A stretch of 64,000 nucleotides of DNA from Lunularia cruciata (lineage: Eukaryota; Streptophyta; Marchantiopsida; Lunulariales; Lunulariaceae). Below the pieces are notes generated by a model that worked only from the letters and a program-made list of their open reading frames with translations, was not told the origin of the DNA and did no database searches. The position numbers and the translations under genes are program-made. The stretch lies in NCBI GenBank assembly GCA_948567375.1, contig OX419755.1:75104931-75168930 (forward strand), written 5' to 3'. This document shows positions 35,801 through 47,899 of the stretch, piece by piece (the first letter of the stretch is position 1; every line of letters starts with the position of its first letter).

Positions 35801-36119
35801 CTGAAGAACATGGTCTCTCTCCTTGGCCCCAGCTGTGCCACCCACAACACCAATGCAAAGATAGTCCATCACTAAGACATCATCATGAATGTGTTGTTGA
35901 ACTGTACCAGTATCTTCACTCTTTGGATCTATAACCTCAATAACTCCTCCTGTATGCGCTAAGAGAGATACCACCAGAGCCTTTGAAAATATACATAGAG
36001 AGGCCGATGCATGCCAACATGACACCATCTCCTCATCTATCTCACCATCCCAATGTGCTCTGGTCTGATCCTACTGGCTGGGACATGGGTTTCTACTCAA
36101 CCCATCTGCATCATGGTTC

Positions 36120-37500
36120 ACCACTCCAGGTCTGTGAACAACCGTGAAATCATACTCTTGTAAAATCAGAGCCCATCATACAAGCTTCCTTGAAAGCTTG
36201 TCGGACTCCATCAACCCCACTTTAGTGGCTGATGATCAGTTGATGACAGTGAAGGGGTTACCAAATAAGTAACATTGGAAATGTGCTACTACCCAAACTG
36301 CTGCCAAGCGCTCTCCCTCATATGAACTATACTTCACCTCCACTGAATTGTTGGAGAAACTTGCATAAGCCACCACAAACTCCTCCCCCTCATCATCATG
36401 TTAGGTGAGCACCGCTCCAAGCCCCAACATACTCTTATCAGTATGAACCTAAAATGGTCGTCCTTTGATCGGTCTCCTCAAAATAGGAGTAGATGTCAAC
36501 CTCTCCTTGAGCTCTACAAAAGCTCTCTCCTACTCATCTCCCCAACACCACTCCTATGTAAGCTTGGTCAGCTTTGTCAAGGCCTTGGCAATGGCACTAA
36601 ATCCTCTAACTTAGCGGTGATAGAAGTTTGCCAACCCAAGGAATGCTTGCACTCTACTCACATCCGTAGGCCAAGGAATACCTGCAATAGCCTCCACCTT
36701 GGTCTGCTGAACACCAAGTCCTCCGGGGTAGATAGTGTGACCCAAATACTCAACCTACGTGTGGATTAACCTACACTTCCCAGGATGTAATTTGAGTCCA
36801 TGAGATCTCAACCTCTCAAACACCTCCAACTACTGTCTCTCATGCTCCTCCCCAATAGTGCTATAGACCAAAATGTCATCAATATAGCACCGAGAAAAAT
36901 CCAATCCAACTAAGATCCTATCCATGACCCTTTTGAACTTAGCAAGAGCATTTTTTAACCCAAACGGTAAGAACCTCCACTGATATAACACATCCTTGCT
37001 ATGAGGATCAATAGACCAAAATGCTATCTTCGACTTATCCTCCTCCCTGATCGGCAATCAATGATATCTTGCTTGAAGATCCAAAGTACTAAAGACCTTT
37101 GCATGCCTAATTGCATCAAAACTCTCCTCCAATGTAGGCATGGCATACCAATCAGCCCTAGTCTATTGGTTGATAGGACGGTAATCTCTACACATCTGCC
37201 TATCTATGTAGTTACCATGCATATCCTTCTTGGTTGGCATCATTGTCGCTGATGCATACTCTCCATGTGAAATCTCTACCAAACCAACCTCAAAAAGATC
37301 ACTACTATGACTCTAGATCAATCTCCTCTCCATCTCACTATATTGATAAGGACATCAGAAAACTGGTGTTTTGCTAGTCAGCTCAATCCATATACCAGGT
37401 CCTTTCAGAGCACCTAGATTCTTCTATTGAAGAAAAAAGAACTCGTGTGGCTCCTCAAGAACCTCCAAACCCTCCGTCTTTCCTCTCCAATAAGCTTGGG
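36120..37500 (-). pseudogene. Reverse transcriptase-RNase H region of G1
   Basis: On the minus strand the region holds FLPFGLKNALAKFKRVMDRI and CYIDDILVYSTIGEEHERQ, with the Y-x-D-D box of reverse transcriptase. RNase H remains lie toward 36,150-36,450. The order and spacing match G2. The region is broken in several places. Confidence 0.85.
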
Positions 37501-37839
37501 TCCAAGATCTGGCTCTCCCAAGTATCCTCTATAATTGTAGTAGGAGTGGAAGACGTCCTGATTGGTTGCTACACTGGCCCTTGGGAGCAATAGTGTCATG
37601 CCCTTGACCACTAGAGGTCCCAACCTCTGTGTGAAAAACTCCTTCCACTCTAGCTGCAAGCTCCACACATCCTCTAGTTGCATTCCAAGTGGACCAAGGG
37701 TGTAATCCAAGTAGCTCACGCTCACCTAGATGGACTCCAAGTAGACCACTTTCCCTAGTAGCTACTGGCTGTGTCTCAAGAATACCATGCCCACTCAGTC
37801 TATTGTCCCCAGCATGTGCCTGAATTGTCTTGATAGGCA

Positions 37840-38840
37840 TAGGGCTCACAAGTATCTGAGTGGTGATGCCTATCAAGTGCATCCTATGCTGCTCTGGCAA
37901 GCCAAGGCTCACAATCCAGGTCAAACAGTTCAGGTCTATAGCCTGATCTAACACCTAATGCTTGGATACCTCTAACACTTCTAGAACAGTGGTAATACCG
38001 GTGTGAAAACCCATCACATGCTCTCTCTCACCAGCTTTGAGCTCCACCAACTGTTGTAACTGTGAGTCCCAAACAAGTCCAAGTCCTCCCTCTCAAAAGC
38101 ATGAGAGCATGGGAAACTCATGAGTGTAGGAAATGCGGCTCTAGGCTGTCTAACTAGGTTCACCACTGCCATAGGTGACCTATCAGCCACTGTCTGAGAC
38201 TGACGCCCAACATCCAAGATATCATTAACAAGGATGTGGTCAAGTCGTTGAATCTCATCATAAGCACGCTATAGAACCTCTCTAGGTAAGAGGTTTGTCC
38301 ACCAAAAACAAAGATGATGAGCCCGTGATCCCACTCTGGCTGCATCTAACAATACAACAAGTCCCATCTAAGAATGGACCTGATGTGTACTTGCCACTAC
38401 TCTGGTGCAAGAAAAAGTAAGCTGGAGGAACGGATTGATGAACCTAGAGATGTCATTGTATCCATAACATCTCCCAAAACACACCAAAATAAGGATCCTG
38501 AAGACCCAAACCTCAGCCAGTATGTGTATGTCCCTGACATGGCCATCTAAAAATCACCAAGTGAATAGGTCTATACCTCTCTAGATCATGCGCCCCCAGT
38601 AAGGAAATGTCTATTGGTAGGGCCTTATGGTAACCTCTAACTGCTGATATTGGTAATAACTCCGGATACCAATAGACCAAGTGTGCCACATGATGTAGAG
38701 AGACTTGCCTAGCAGTCTCATCTCTCTCTAAATACAAGTACCTTTGTACTTGTATACCCGTCTGTAATATTGTAGCTAGTCTGGTGCTAATCACACTAAA
38801 CAACTCCAGTAGACATATCCCTTCTATTAGATACTACCAA
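37840..38840 (-). pseudogene. Cytosine-5 DNA methyltransferase region of G1
   Basis: The minus strand shows VQRYLYLERDETARQVSLHH, LVIFRWPCQGHTHTG (catalytic P-C motif IV), VGRQSQTVADRSPMAVVNLV and LDQAIDLNCLTWIVSLGL, in the same order as in G2. Its presence in both elements shows that the domain belongs to the family and is not a chance insertion into one copy. The region is decayed. Confidence 0.82.
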
Positions 38841-39299
38841 GCAATGTGTGTGGTATCCCAATGTGTCAAAGTAATCAACTATGGAGGCTCATCCTCACTC
38901 TCATCTCCTAATGGTATGAAGGCTCTACTCCAAACTTGCTGCACCAACTGATCTGCATGTTGCTACAATGCCTCCTCTGAACTCCATAATGGAACAATCC
39001 CACTTGTACTCCAAATCCAAGTGATCTTCTCTGGTACTGAGTATCCTCTACATGGCTATTCCCCTCCAACAAGTCACCAGACCAAGTAATTGTACCACTG
39101 AAAGCTAAAATTGATGCTGCAATAGTCTCGGACTGTAGTGAGCCAAGACTGCCACTACTAAAGCGTACTAGTAGGCAACATACCCGTCCCTCACCAGAAT
39201 GCCAACCTCGTCTATAGGAAGATGTCTCCTCCCAATAGTCAATGTTGAAACCCATGGGGTATAACACTGCTTCCCCAACTAGCACATCATATGACTCAA

Positions 39300-39900
39300 C
39301 TATTGTTGCAATAGGCTGAGCTCTCACCACCAAGCTATTAGTTGGATGACTAGGCTGGACCTAGACAACAAGCTCCCCACGTGTGATGTACTGTGTCAAA
39401 CCACCACCTAGAGATGTCTAGATCTGAAATGGACATCTCTCTACATCGGTCTTCCGTAACTACATACCGACATCTACAACCTTTCCCAACATAAAGGGCT
39501 ATGCACCAGAGTCTAACAAGACTCTCTGTGGTGTATAGACCTTCCCTGAAGGTCCCACCAAACGGAAAATCCCCCTCTGGTTATCCAATAGGACAACACC
39601 AAGTGTGAACCGTGCTCTCTCAAGGGCCACTCTAGCTGGCAACCCCTCCAATCTAGCCGTAGCTGCCTACCATAAACCACTAGTCGCTGAACGGATCCCA
39701 TGCTCCTCAACCAAGTCAGCTCCACTATCCACCACCTTTGCTCTAGTAGTAAGAACCGCATCATCCCTACTCTCACACAACATGGCAGCCAACCGGAACA
39801 CTGGGGCTGGGTCAACTCCCAATGTAAACATGTCATAAACAAAGAATGCCACATAATCAGCTAAGCCACCCCCAACATCATGCTAGACTTAGTCTGTGTA
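39300..39900 (-). pseudogene. Protease-like region of G1
   Basis: This is the minus-strand counterpart of the G2 protease zone, with DMFTLGVDPAPVFRLAAMLC upstream and the LLDSGA-type active-site segment near 39,500-39,530. It lies between Gag and the methyltransferase. It is broken. Confidence 0.65.
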
Positions 39901-40231
39901 GTAGTAGGTAGCTGACTAGTAGGTAGTCCATCATGCACTTCATCACCACCTACCACACCTGCAATGGGATGTCTAGGAGCCATGGATGTCACTACAATGC
40001 CTCAAATAGTGTGAAAGATTGAGAAAGTCCGACCTATCTCCAACCTCTCCTCTTTGTGGGTCCATCTCCACTGATGCTCCTCTAGGCTCTAGAGCATGCA
40101 CTGCACCCCTAGTCACTATTGTAGATGCATCCACCTATGTTGCTCTGCACATGAAGTCCAAAGCATCTCTATCACTATCATATGAGGTGGAAGCCTCAAC
40201 ACCCAAATCCGATCTCCTCTAAGCCATGGCC

Positions 40232-40921
40232 TGTAACACCCATTTGTGCATGTGTGTGGTATTGTGATATTTAGCTTGGTATTACAAGTACTTAAGAGAT
40301 ATTATTTATATAGAGATAAAGGATGGTTCTATATTAGTCAGGTTAGCTAAATTTAGTCATAGCTAAGATAGAGGGGACCTTACTTTAGAGGAAGTAGAAA
40401 AGATGAGCACCACTATTTTGGATTCTAGTGTGTTGACTTGGTATTATTCCTAAGTGTTTGGCTTTGAGGAAAGAGTTGAGAACTCTTGGGCCCGCAAGCC
40501 TTTTTGTTTTGGATTCTTCTTTAGTCCAAGGATAGCCTATGTGAAGGAATCCTTGACTTAGTGGTTGGGTCAAGATAAGACCACATGCTTAGGGGAACAT
40601 GCCCATGTGAATGGATATTCCTTTCTACTTTTTGACTTGACTTGACTTTTATCTAGTAACTTGAGTTACTACGATAATTAGTAACTTTGGTACGTAATTA
40701 TTTCACAAGTATATAAACAAGGGGTGAGGAGGTACTCATCATCCTTTCATTTGCAACTATCTCTCTCTCATTGAGTTCTCTAGTGAGCAATGTCTTGACT
40801 CTTGGAGTGTTAGCCTTGGAGGAGTATGATGGAGTTGGGGTTCTTTGCCTTCTTAGTCCATGGTGCGCTACCATAATAGCCATCAGAGGTTCATCTTGAG
40901 TGAGAGACAGGCCGGCTCACA
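40232..40921 (+). mobile_element. T-family solo LTR, copy D, in G1 Gag tail
   Basis: A 690-bp LTR in plus orientation (opposite to copy C), with a TATA-like TATATAAA at 40,710-40,717. Its flanks share about four bases (GGCC before, AGCC after). The unfilled site is seen in G2 near 46,475 (AGTATGGCTATTGCTCAG). It inserted after G1 was in place. Confidence 0.92.
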
Positions 40922-40924
40922 AGC

Positions 40925-42240
40925 CATACTAGCCAATCTCTGCTCCAATTGCTCAATCCAAGTAGCCATGGTTGTATCAAAAGTAAGGGCAGGTACTGCA
41001 CCTCTCCTAGGTGTAGATCCTCTACCACCACCTCTACCACCTTTTCCTCCATGAACTAGAGCTCCTCTACTACCTGCCATAGCAGCCCTACCACTCCGTA
41101 ACTCCGAGTGTAGATCAAAACATCGGTCACTAGTGTGACCAAATCTATGGCAATGTTCACATTGTCTCTAAGCTGGCTATGATGCACCCGAGGTATTAGG
41201 TCCACTACCTTGAGTACACTCTCTCTGATGGTGAGGTCCACCACAAGTCCAACAAGCAACACCAACACTCACTGGCTACTATTGACCCAAGAATGAAGGT
41301 AAGGGTCTAACTCCACTAGGCCCTCCACTTGCTCCATATGATCTAGGCTGTCCACCCAATCCTCAAAAACCAACTAGGCATGGTGCACTCTACTACATTC
41401 TAGAAGAAGTCACAACCGTGGATGAGGTCTCCCTACCAAATCCAGATGTCTACACTCTCTCCTCCACCATGTTGAGCTCAATATGCTCAGCCAAACCAAA
41501 GACCACTGCCAAAGTAGGCAAAGTAGCCTGTAACAACGTAACATCACAAACTCTATGTCACAACTCCTTGTCAAGTATCCCATACCAAAATTCAGCTACT
41601 GGGTCTCAATAAATCCCTGAGTGAAATTGATCAGCCGCCTCATTCAAGTGTATGCCTCACGTAGGCTCTCTCTAGCCTTCTGTTGGAACTCTTCCAAGCT
41701 CCTCAGCTTATCACTCCGCACTCCCTTGTAGTTCTGCCTCAAACACTCAAAGAACTCCACCATGGGGTTAAACCCCAGTACCACACCACCTCCTACAGCA
41801 GTACCTCTACTTGTGGTAGCACTATCTCCAGCTAGTGCACCTCCACTAGCTCCACTAACACTACTCAAGCTAGAACTCGTAGGTACAACCAATCTACTCT
41901 TGGCCACCAAACCTGAAGTGATAGAGACATAGTTCAGAGACCAATATTGTCTCTATAACTTGATCTCCTCCAAATGAGCTCTCCTAAACTCATGGGAGTC
42001 ATCCATTGGTGGACCCTCTAGATGCTAAAACAACCCATTCCATGCCATGAAGGGTATAAACAAAGTTGTGTTATGCATCTGCTGCAAATTATACCAACTA
42101 TCAAACTCCTAGATGAAGTCATCCAACTCAATGGTACCCATTGTACCAAAGTAACGCCTAGGGCCTTTGGAGGCCCCCTAAATGTTGTCCATGTCCCACA
42201 ACAACGGTGTGAATACATCAAGTGCACTCTCAATTGAATT
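40925..42240 (-). pseudogene. Gag region of G1
   Basis: The minus strand encodes a Gly/Arg-rich tail (about 40,990-41,080, GGKGGRGGGRGSTPRRGAVP), a zinc-knuckle zone (about 41,120-41,260) and Gag body pieces such as LRSLEEFQQKARESLREAYT (about 41,650-41,710). The layout is the same as in G2. It is broken. Confidence 0.78.
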
Positions 42241-43305
42241 CACTCCTATGTCAAACTCCAACCTAGAGTCAATTTCCTCCCTCACTTGGACCTAAGATAC
42301 AGGTTGATATCAAGTACCACTCCGAGTAAACCTATTGCGTAATGCAAGGCTATCTCTTCTGGAATCCCCAAAGAACTCTATTGTGACAAAGTAACGGCAA
42401 CCGCAAGTACACCACCAAGTGCCAATACCAACTAAGCACCACCCACTAATGTAACTCTAACCAAGATAACTACACCAAGGGAAAGGGCAACCTGTGACCT
42501 GCCATCACAACGCACACTCTCACGGTCTACAAGTCATCATTTCCTACCTCACCTGAGAGAAACAAAGGTAGTTTGACTAGTCATCACTCCAACCTCACTA
42601 CCGAGAGCACACCAAAGCACCAATGCTCAAAAGTCAAGGCACCTCACACAAACGTGGTACAAAAATAGGAAGTAGAGAATGGAAGGGGTCCAATCACAAG
42701 AAATCTAAATGAAAACCCTCCATCTCATTGAACAGCATGGGATTGACTCTACCACCATTTGGCTTTTGACATAAGAGAAGTTTGTATCTAAGTCCTAAGC
42801 TACTAGGATCACCAAGAATGGGATCAAACTGCCTCTCCTAGCCAAAAATACAAGTGTATAGATAACAATGGCATAGTCACTAGGACAACAAGTGAGGGTG
42901 GACCAGTTGGCTAGGGCACCAGTCTAGGTACAAGAGATCTAGGGGTCAAACCCTATTACACACAATCTAGCAAGATGGGCAGATTTTGCTAACCAATGAC
43001 CAAGATCTACTCTAAACTAGCTAGCCTTGCGCCAGCAAGCTGGCTTGCTGGCCCTTCTAGGCCTTAATAGCCTCTCATAGCCCATAGCCCTATGCCTCAA
43101 AGCCTCTAAACGCCCAAATGAGGCCTTTCTTCTTGCCACTTCAAACCTCCTCCAAAATCTGGCAAAACTCCTCCAAACTTGCAAAAGTCCTCCAACTTGG
43201 CAAAACTCTTCCAAATCTGGCCAAAATATGATGTAAAATCCAGCCAAAATCTGACGTAAAATCTGACATAAACCCTAAAGTTGGCTAACAGCCAAATCCT
43301 CCATT
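42241..43305 (-). other. Leader of G1, main part
   Basis: This non-coding leader lies between the 5' B repeat and Gag. It matches 44,122-44,910 of G2 in reverse. The remaining part is at 53,139-53,486, beyond G2. A tRNA-like segment lies at about 42,868-42,955. The sequence CATT at 43,302-43,305 is the left half of the G2 target duplication. Confidence 0.8.
42868..42955 (+). repeat. tRNA-like (SINE-head-like) segment in the G1 leader
   Basis: In plus orientation, antisense to G1, TGGACCAGTTGGCTAGGGCA resembles an RNA polymerase III A box. GGGTCAAACCC about 40 bp later resembles a B box. The same segment is in the G2 leader, so it was in the family before the two copies separated. It is not a functional tRNA gene by appearance. 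Confidence 0.4.
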
Positions 43306-43754
43306 TGTCACGCCATTTGTAGTTCCGCATCTAGTTGCTCGGACACTGGAGTTCTAGTGATAGTAGTTAGAGTTATTCTAGTAGTTTCTCAAGGACTACT
43401 TTCCGACAGTCTGATTTGGTGTTCGGGGTACTGACTTCACGGTGGGGCCCACCATCACTTTGCACCGTTCGCACAGTCGAGTGTGCCATCAGTGGGACCG
43501 TTAGGGTTCTAGTGCTAGCTCGAGTCCAGGGGGTATAGTTTCGAAGTGAGCTCCAGAGAGCTCACTTCTTTGATGTTGAGCCTTCGAGTTCCTGGCTATG
43601 GTGGACAGAGGCCGGCGAGCGTCACCTGGATTCTCTATGCTTGAGTGGGTGTGGCTTGATTGTAATCAGTGCCCAGTTGTTGGCAGTTTATAGAGTGATA
43701 GATCAAGTACTGATCTGAGTTGAGTTGAGTGGAGAATGTTAAGCAATCTGATTA
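43306..43754 (+). repeat. G2 5' B repeat
   Basis: 449 bp, TGTCACGCCATTTGTAG to CAATCTGATTA, directly after the target duplication CATT. No A repeat precedes or follows it. The leader starts right after it. It matches the 450-bp 3' B. Confidence 0.92.
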
Positions 43755-44914
43755 CATTAGAGAAGTGAAGTCAGGGGGAAATCGGGTGTAGGAACATTGA
43801 GTGTTGGTGGTATCTCAAAGCTCGATGGATCGTGGTAGCTCAATTCAAGTTCTGTGTTTCCCTAGTGTGCAGAAGCTCATTTAGTTGATGCACATTTGGC
43901 AGTTAAGCGGATGGTGTGCGGAAGCGCTGGCTAAATTTTGAGCAAAGAAGGGGCAATTTTTGAGCAGTGTTGTGATTTTAAGCTCAGGAGGTGAAGGCAG
44001 GACCAATTTGCTGCAAGTTGGGCTCAGAAAGTGAAATTGAAGGTGGAGTTGGGAAGCTCTTCTCATGAAATTGTGATTTGGAAAAACCTGTTTTGTCAAT
44101 TTGGCTCGAGTAGAAAGTTAGTGGGGGATTTGGCGGACATCTATCTTTAGGGTTTATGTCAGATTTTACATCAGATTTACGTCAGATTTTGGGCCAGGTG
44201 GCAACAAGAAAGGCCTCATTTGGCTAAATTTTGGCGTTTTGAGGCTTTGAGGCATAGGGCTGTGGGCTATGAGAGGCTACGAAGGCCTAGAAGGGCCAGC
44301 AAGCAAGCTTGCTGGGCGTGAGGCTAGCTAGTTTAGAGTAGATCTTGGTCATTGGTTGGCAAAATCTGCCTTTCTTGCTAGATTGTGTGCAATAGGGTTT
44401 GACCTCTAGATCTCTTGTTACTAGACTGGTGCCCTAGCCAACTGGTCCACCCTCACTTGTTGTCCTAGTGACTGCGCCACTGTTATCTATACACATGTAG
44501 CTTTGGCTAGGAGAGGCAATTTGATCCCATTCTTGGTGATCTTGGTAGCTTAGGACTTAGATACGAACTGCTCTTATGTCAAATGCCAAATGGTGACAGA
44601 GTCAATCCCGTGTTGTGTTATGAGATGGAGGGTTTTCATTTGATTTCTTGTGATTGGATCCCCTCCATTCTCTACTTCTTGTTTGTGCACCACGTTTGTG
44701 TGAGGTGCCCTGACTTTTGAGCGTTGGTGCTCTGGTGTGCTCTCGATGGTGAGGCTGGAGTGATGACCAATCAGACTACCTTTGTTTCTCTCTGGTGAGG
44801 CAGGAAGTGATGACTTGCAGACCGTGAGAGTGCGTGTTATGATGGCAGGTTACAGGTTGCCCTTTCCCCTAGTGTAGTTATCTCAATAGAGTTACATTAG
44901 TGGGTGGTGTTTAG
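43755..44914 (+). other. Leader of G2
   Basis: A long non-coding stretch between the 5' B repeat and Gag. No standard tRNA-Met primer site is seen after B (the sequence is CATTAGAGAAGTGAAG), so the primer is unknown. It holds a tRNA-like segment in antisense at 44,393-44,480. Confidence 0.75.
44393..44480 (-). repeat. tRNA-like (SINE-head-like) segment in the G2 leader
   Basis: The minus strand reads TGGCGCAGTCAC, then TGGACCAGTTGGCTAGGGCA, and then GAGGTCAAACCC. This order resembles A and B boxes of a tRNA-derived SINE. The counterpart in G1 is at 42,868-42,955. Function is unknown and the match is partial. Confidence 0.4.
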
Positions 44915-46320
44915 TTGGTGTTGGCACGTGGTGGTGTTGGCACTTGGTGGGGTACTTGCGGTTGCGACTTGCGGTTGCAGTTGGTGGTTCAGGTTTGCTA
45001 TTGCAGTTACGTGGTCACAACGGAGTTCTTTGGAGATTCCAGAGGAGTTAGCCCTGCAGTACACAATGGGTTTACTTGGAGTGGTGCTTGGTATCAGCTT
45101 GTATCTCAGGTCCCAGTGAGGGAGAAGATTGACTCTGAGTTGGAGTTTGACACAGGAGCTAATTCAGTTGAGAGTGCACTTGGTGTGTCCGCACCGTTGT
45201 TGTGGGACATGGACGAGATTTATGGGGCCTCCAAAGGCCCTAGGTGTTACTCTGGTACAGTGGGTACCATTGAGTTGGATGACTTGATCCAGGAGTTTGA
45301 TAGTTGGTGTGATCTGCAGCAGATGCGGAACCCGACTATGTTCACACCTTTCATGGCATGGAAAGGGTTGTTTCAGCACTTGGAGGGTCCGCCAATGGAT
45401 GACTACCATGAGTTCAAGAGAGCTCATTTGGAGGAGATTGAGTTATGGAGACAGTATTGGTCTCCACACTATGTCTCCATCACTTCAGGCTCGGTGGCCA
45501 GGAGTAGATTGGCTGTACCTACTAGTTCTAGCTTGAGTAGTGTTGGTGGAGCTAGTGGAGGTGCACTAGCTAGAGATAGTGCTACTACAAGTGGAGGTAC
45601 CACTGTAGGAGGTGGTGTGGTATCGGGTTTAACCCCATGGTGGAGTTCTTCTTGTGTTTGAGGTAGAACTACCAGGGAGTGCGGACTGACAAGCTGAGGA
45701 GCTTGCAGGAGTTCCAGCGGAAGGCTGGAAAGAGCCTACGTGAGGCATACACTCCCATGAGGCGGCTGATCAATTTCACTCAGGGAGTTATTGAGGCCCA
45801 GGCAGTCCACTTTTGGTATGGGATATTGGACAGGGAGTCGCGACGTAGAGTTTGTGATGCTACGTTGTTGCAGGCTACTTTGCCAACTTTGGCAGTAGTC
45901 TTTGGTTTGGCTGAGCGTATTGAGCTCAACATGGTGGAGGAGAGAGTGGTGACATCTGGATTTGGTAGAGAGACCTCATCCACAGTTGTGACTTCTTCTA
46001 GAGTGCAGCAGAGTGCACCACGCCCAGTTGGTTTTTGAGGACAGGGTGGACAGCCCAGATCCTATGGAGCGAGTGGAGGGCCTAGTGGAGTTAGACCCTT
46101 ACCCTCATTTTTGGGTCAGCAACAGCCAGTAAGTGGTGGTGTTGCTTGTTGGACTTGTAGTGGACCTCACCATAGGAGAGAGTGTACTCAGAGCAGCGGA
46201 CCTGATACCTCTGGTGCATCACAGCCAGCATAGAGGCAGTGTGAGCACTGCCACAGATTTGGTCACACTAGTGACTGGTGTTTTGACCTACACCCGGAGT
46301 TACGGAGTGGTAGGGCTGCT
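44915..46320 (+). pseudogene. Gag of G2
   Basis: The Gag structural protein of the fossil element. The body has a helical stretch LRSLQEFQRKAGKSLREAYT and VIEAQAVHFWYGI typical of retrotransposon Gag. Two zinc-knuckle segments follow, ACWTCSGPHHRRECTQ and CEHCHRFGHTSDWC (about 46,141-46,285). The second is a classic C-x2-C-x4-H-x4-C knuckle that would bind RNA. The N-terminal part is Gly/Val-rich and less certain. The same region is present in G1. Confidence 0.82.
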
Positions 46321-46500
46321 ATGGCAGGTAGTAGAGGAGCTCCAGTTCATGGAGGACGAGGTGGTAGAGGTGGTGGTAGAGGATCTACACCTAGTAGGGA
46401 TGCAGTACCTGCCCTTACTTCTGACACAACTATGGCTATTCGGATTGAGCAGTTGGAGCAGAGATTGGCTAGTATGGCTATTGCTCAGAGGAGATCAGAT
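46321..46500 (+). pseudogene. RGG-rich Gag tail of G2
   Basis: Directly after the zinc knuckles lies a Gly/Arg-rich run (HGGRGGRGGGRGSTPSR), then a short helical segment IEQLEQRLASMA. RGG boxes bind RNA in many proteins, so it probably supported the nucleocapsid role. G1 has the same tail. Confidence 0.7.
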
Positions 46501-46549
46501 TAGGGTGCTGAGGCTTCCACCTCATATGCGGGTGATAGAGATGCTTTGG

Positions 46550-47880
46550 ACTTCATGTGCGGAGCAGCACAGGTGGATGCATTTGCAGCAGTGACTAGGA
46601 GTGCAGTACGTGCTCCAGAGCCTAGAGGAGCATCAGTGGAATTGGACCCACAGAGAGGAGAGGTTGGGAGACAAGTCAGACTTCCCCAGTCTTTCACGCT
46701 ATCTGAGGCATTGCAGACGACATCCATGGTTCCTAGACGTCCCAGTGCAAGTGTGGTAGGTGGTGATGGAGTACATGATGGAGTACCTGCTAGTCAGCCA
46801 CCTGCTACTACACAGACTGAGTCTAGCATGATGTTGGGGGCGGCTCAACTGATTATGCGGCATCCTTTATTTTTAGCCAGTGACATGTTTACATTGGGAG
46901 TTGACCCAGCCCCAGTGTTCCGGTTGGCTGCCATGTTGTGTGAGAGTAGGGATGGTGCAGTTCCTACTACTAGAGCAGAGGTGGTTGGTAGTGGAGCTGA
47001 CTTGGTTGAGGAGCATGGGATCCGTTCAACGACCAGTGGTTTATGGCAGGCAGCAGCGGCTAGACTGGAGGAGTTGCCAGCTAGACCGGCCTTTGAGAGA
47101 GCGCGGTTTACACTTGGTGTTGTCCTATTGGATAACCAGAGGGGGATCTTTCATTTGGTGGGACCTTCAGGGAAGGTCTATACACCACAAAGAGTCTTGT
47201 TAGACTTTGGTGCGCAGCCCCTTATGTTGGGGAAGGCTGCAGTTATTGGTCTGGAGTTACGGAAGACCAATGTGGAGAGGTGTCCATTTCAGATCCAGAC
47301 ATCTCTTGGTGGTGGTTCAACATAGTACATCACATGTGGAGAGCTTGTTGTCTAGGTTTAGCCTGGTCATCCGACTGATAGCTCGGTGGTGAGAGCTCAG
47401 GCTATTGCGACGATAGCTGAGTCATATGATGTGCTAGTTGGGGGAGCAGTGTTATACCCTATGGGTTTCAACATTGACTATTGGGAGGAAACAACCTCTT
47501 ATAGACCTGGTTGGCAGTCTGGTGAGGGACGAGTATGTCGCCTACCAGTACGCCTCAGTAGTGGCAGTCTTGGCTCACTACAGTTCGGGACCATGGCAGC
47601 ATCAATTTTGGCTTTCAGCGGTGCAGTCACTTGGCCTGGTGACTTGTTGGAGGAGAACGCCCATGCAAAGGATACTCCAGTACCAGAAGAGATCACTCGG
47701 CTATGGAGTACGAGTGGGATTGTTCCATCCACCTTGGATGTTCCATTGTGGAGTTCAGAGGAGGCATTGCAGCAGCATGCAGATCAGTTGGTGCAGCAGG
47801 CTTGGAGTGGAGCCTTCATACCATCAGGGGATGAGTGTGAGGATGAGCCTCCAGAGGCGATTGCTTTGACACCTCTGGAT
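46550..47880 (+). pseudogene. Retropepsin-like protease region of G2
   Basis: The segment FHLVGPSGKVYTPQRVLLDF followed by GAQPLMLGKAAVIGLEL (about 47,145-47,260) has the hydrophobic-D-x-G-A active-site pattern of retroviral-type aspartic proteases. A further part, YDVLVGGAVLYPMGFNIDYW (about 47,415-47,480), resembles the C-terminal half of gypsy proteases (L-L/V-G ... ) known from algal and plant elements. About 400 bp of linker lead into the methyltransferase. I am confident of the family but not of the exact borders. Confidence 0.7.
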
Positions 47881-47899
47881 ACCACACTCATTGCTTGGC

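Noticed and set aside
42868-42955. A functional tRNA gene
   Set aside because: The A-box-like word is good but the B box matches only partly, no cloverleaf with paired acceptor ends could be drawn, and it lies inside a retroelement leader.
43306-43754. Reading the 5' B repeat as an ordinary LTR that lost its end by deletion
   Set aside because: G1 has the same B-only 5' end, and the 4-bp target duplications lie outside B and the outer A in both elements, so deletion would have to happen identically twice.
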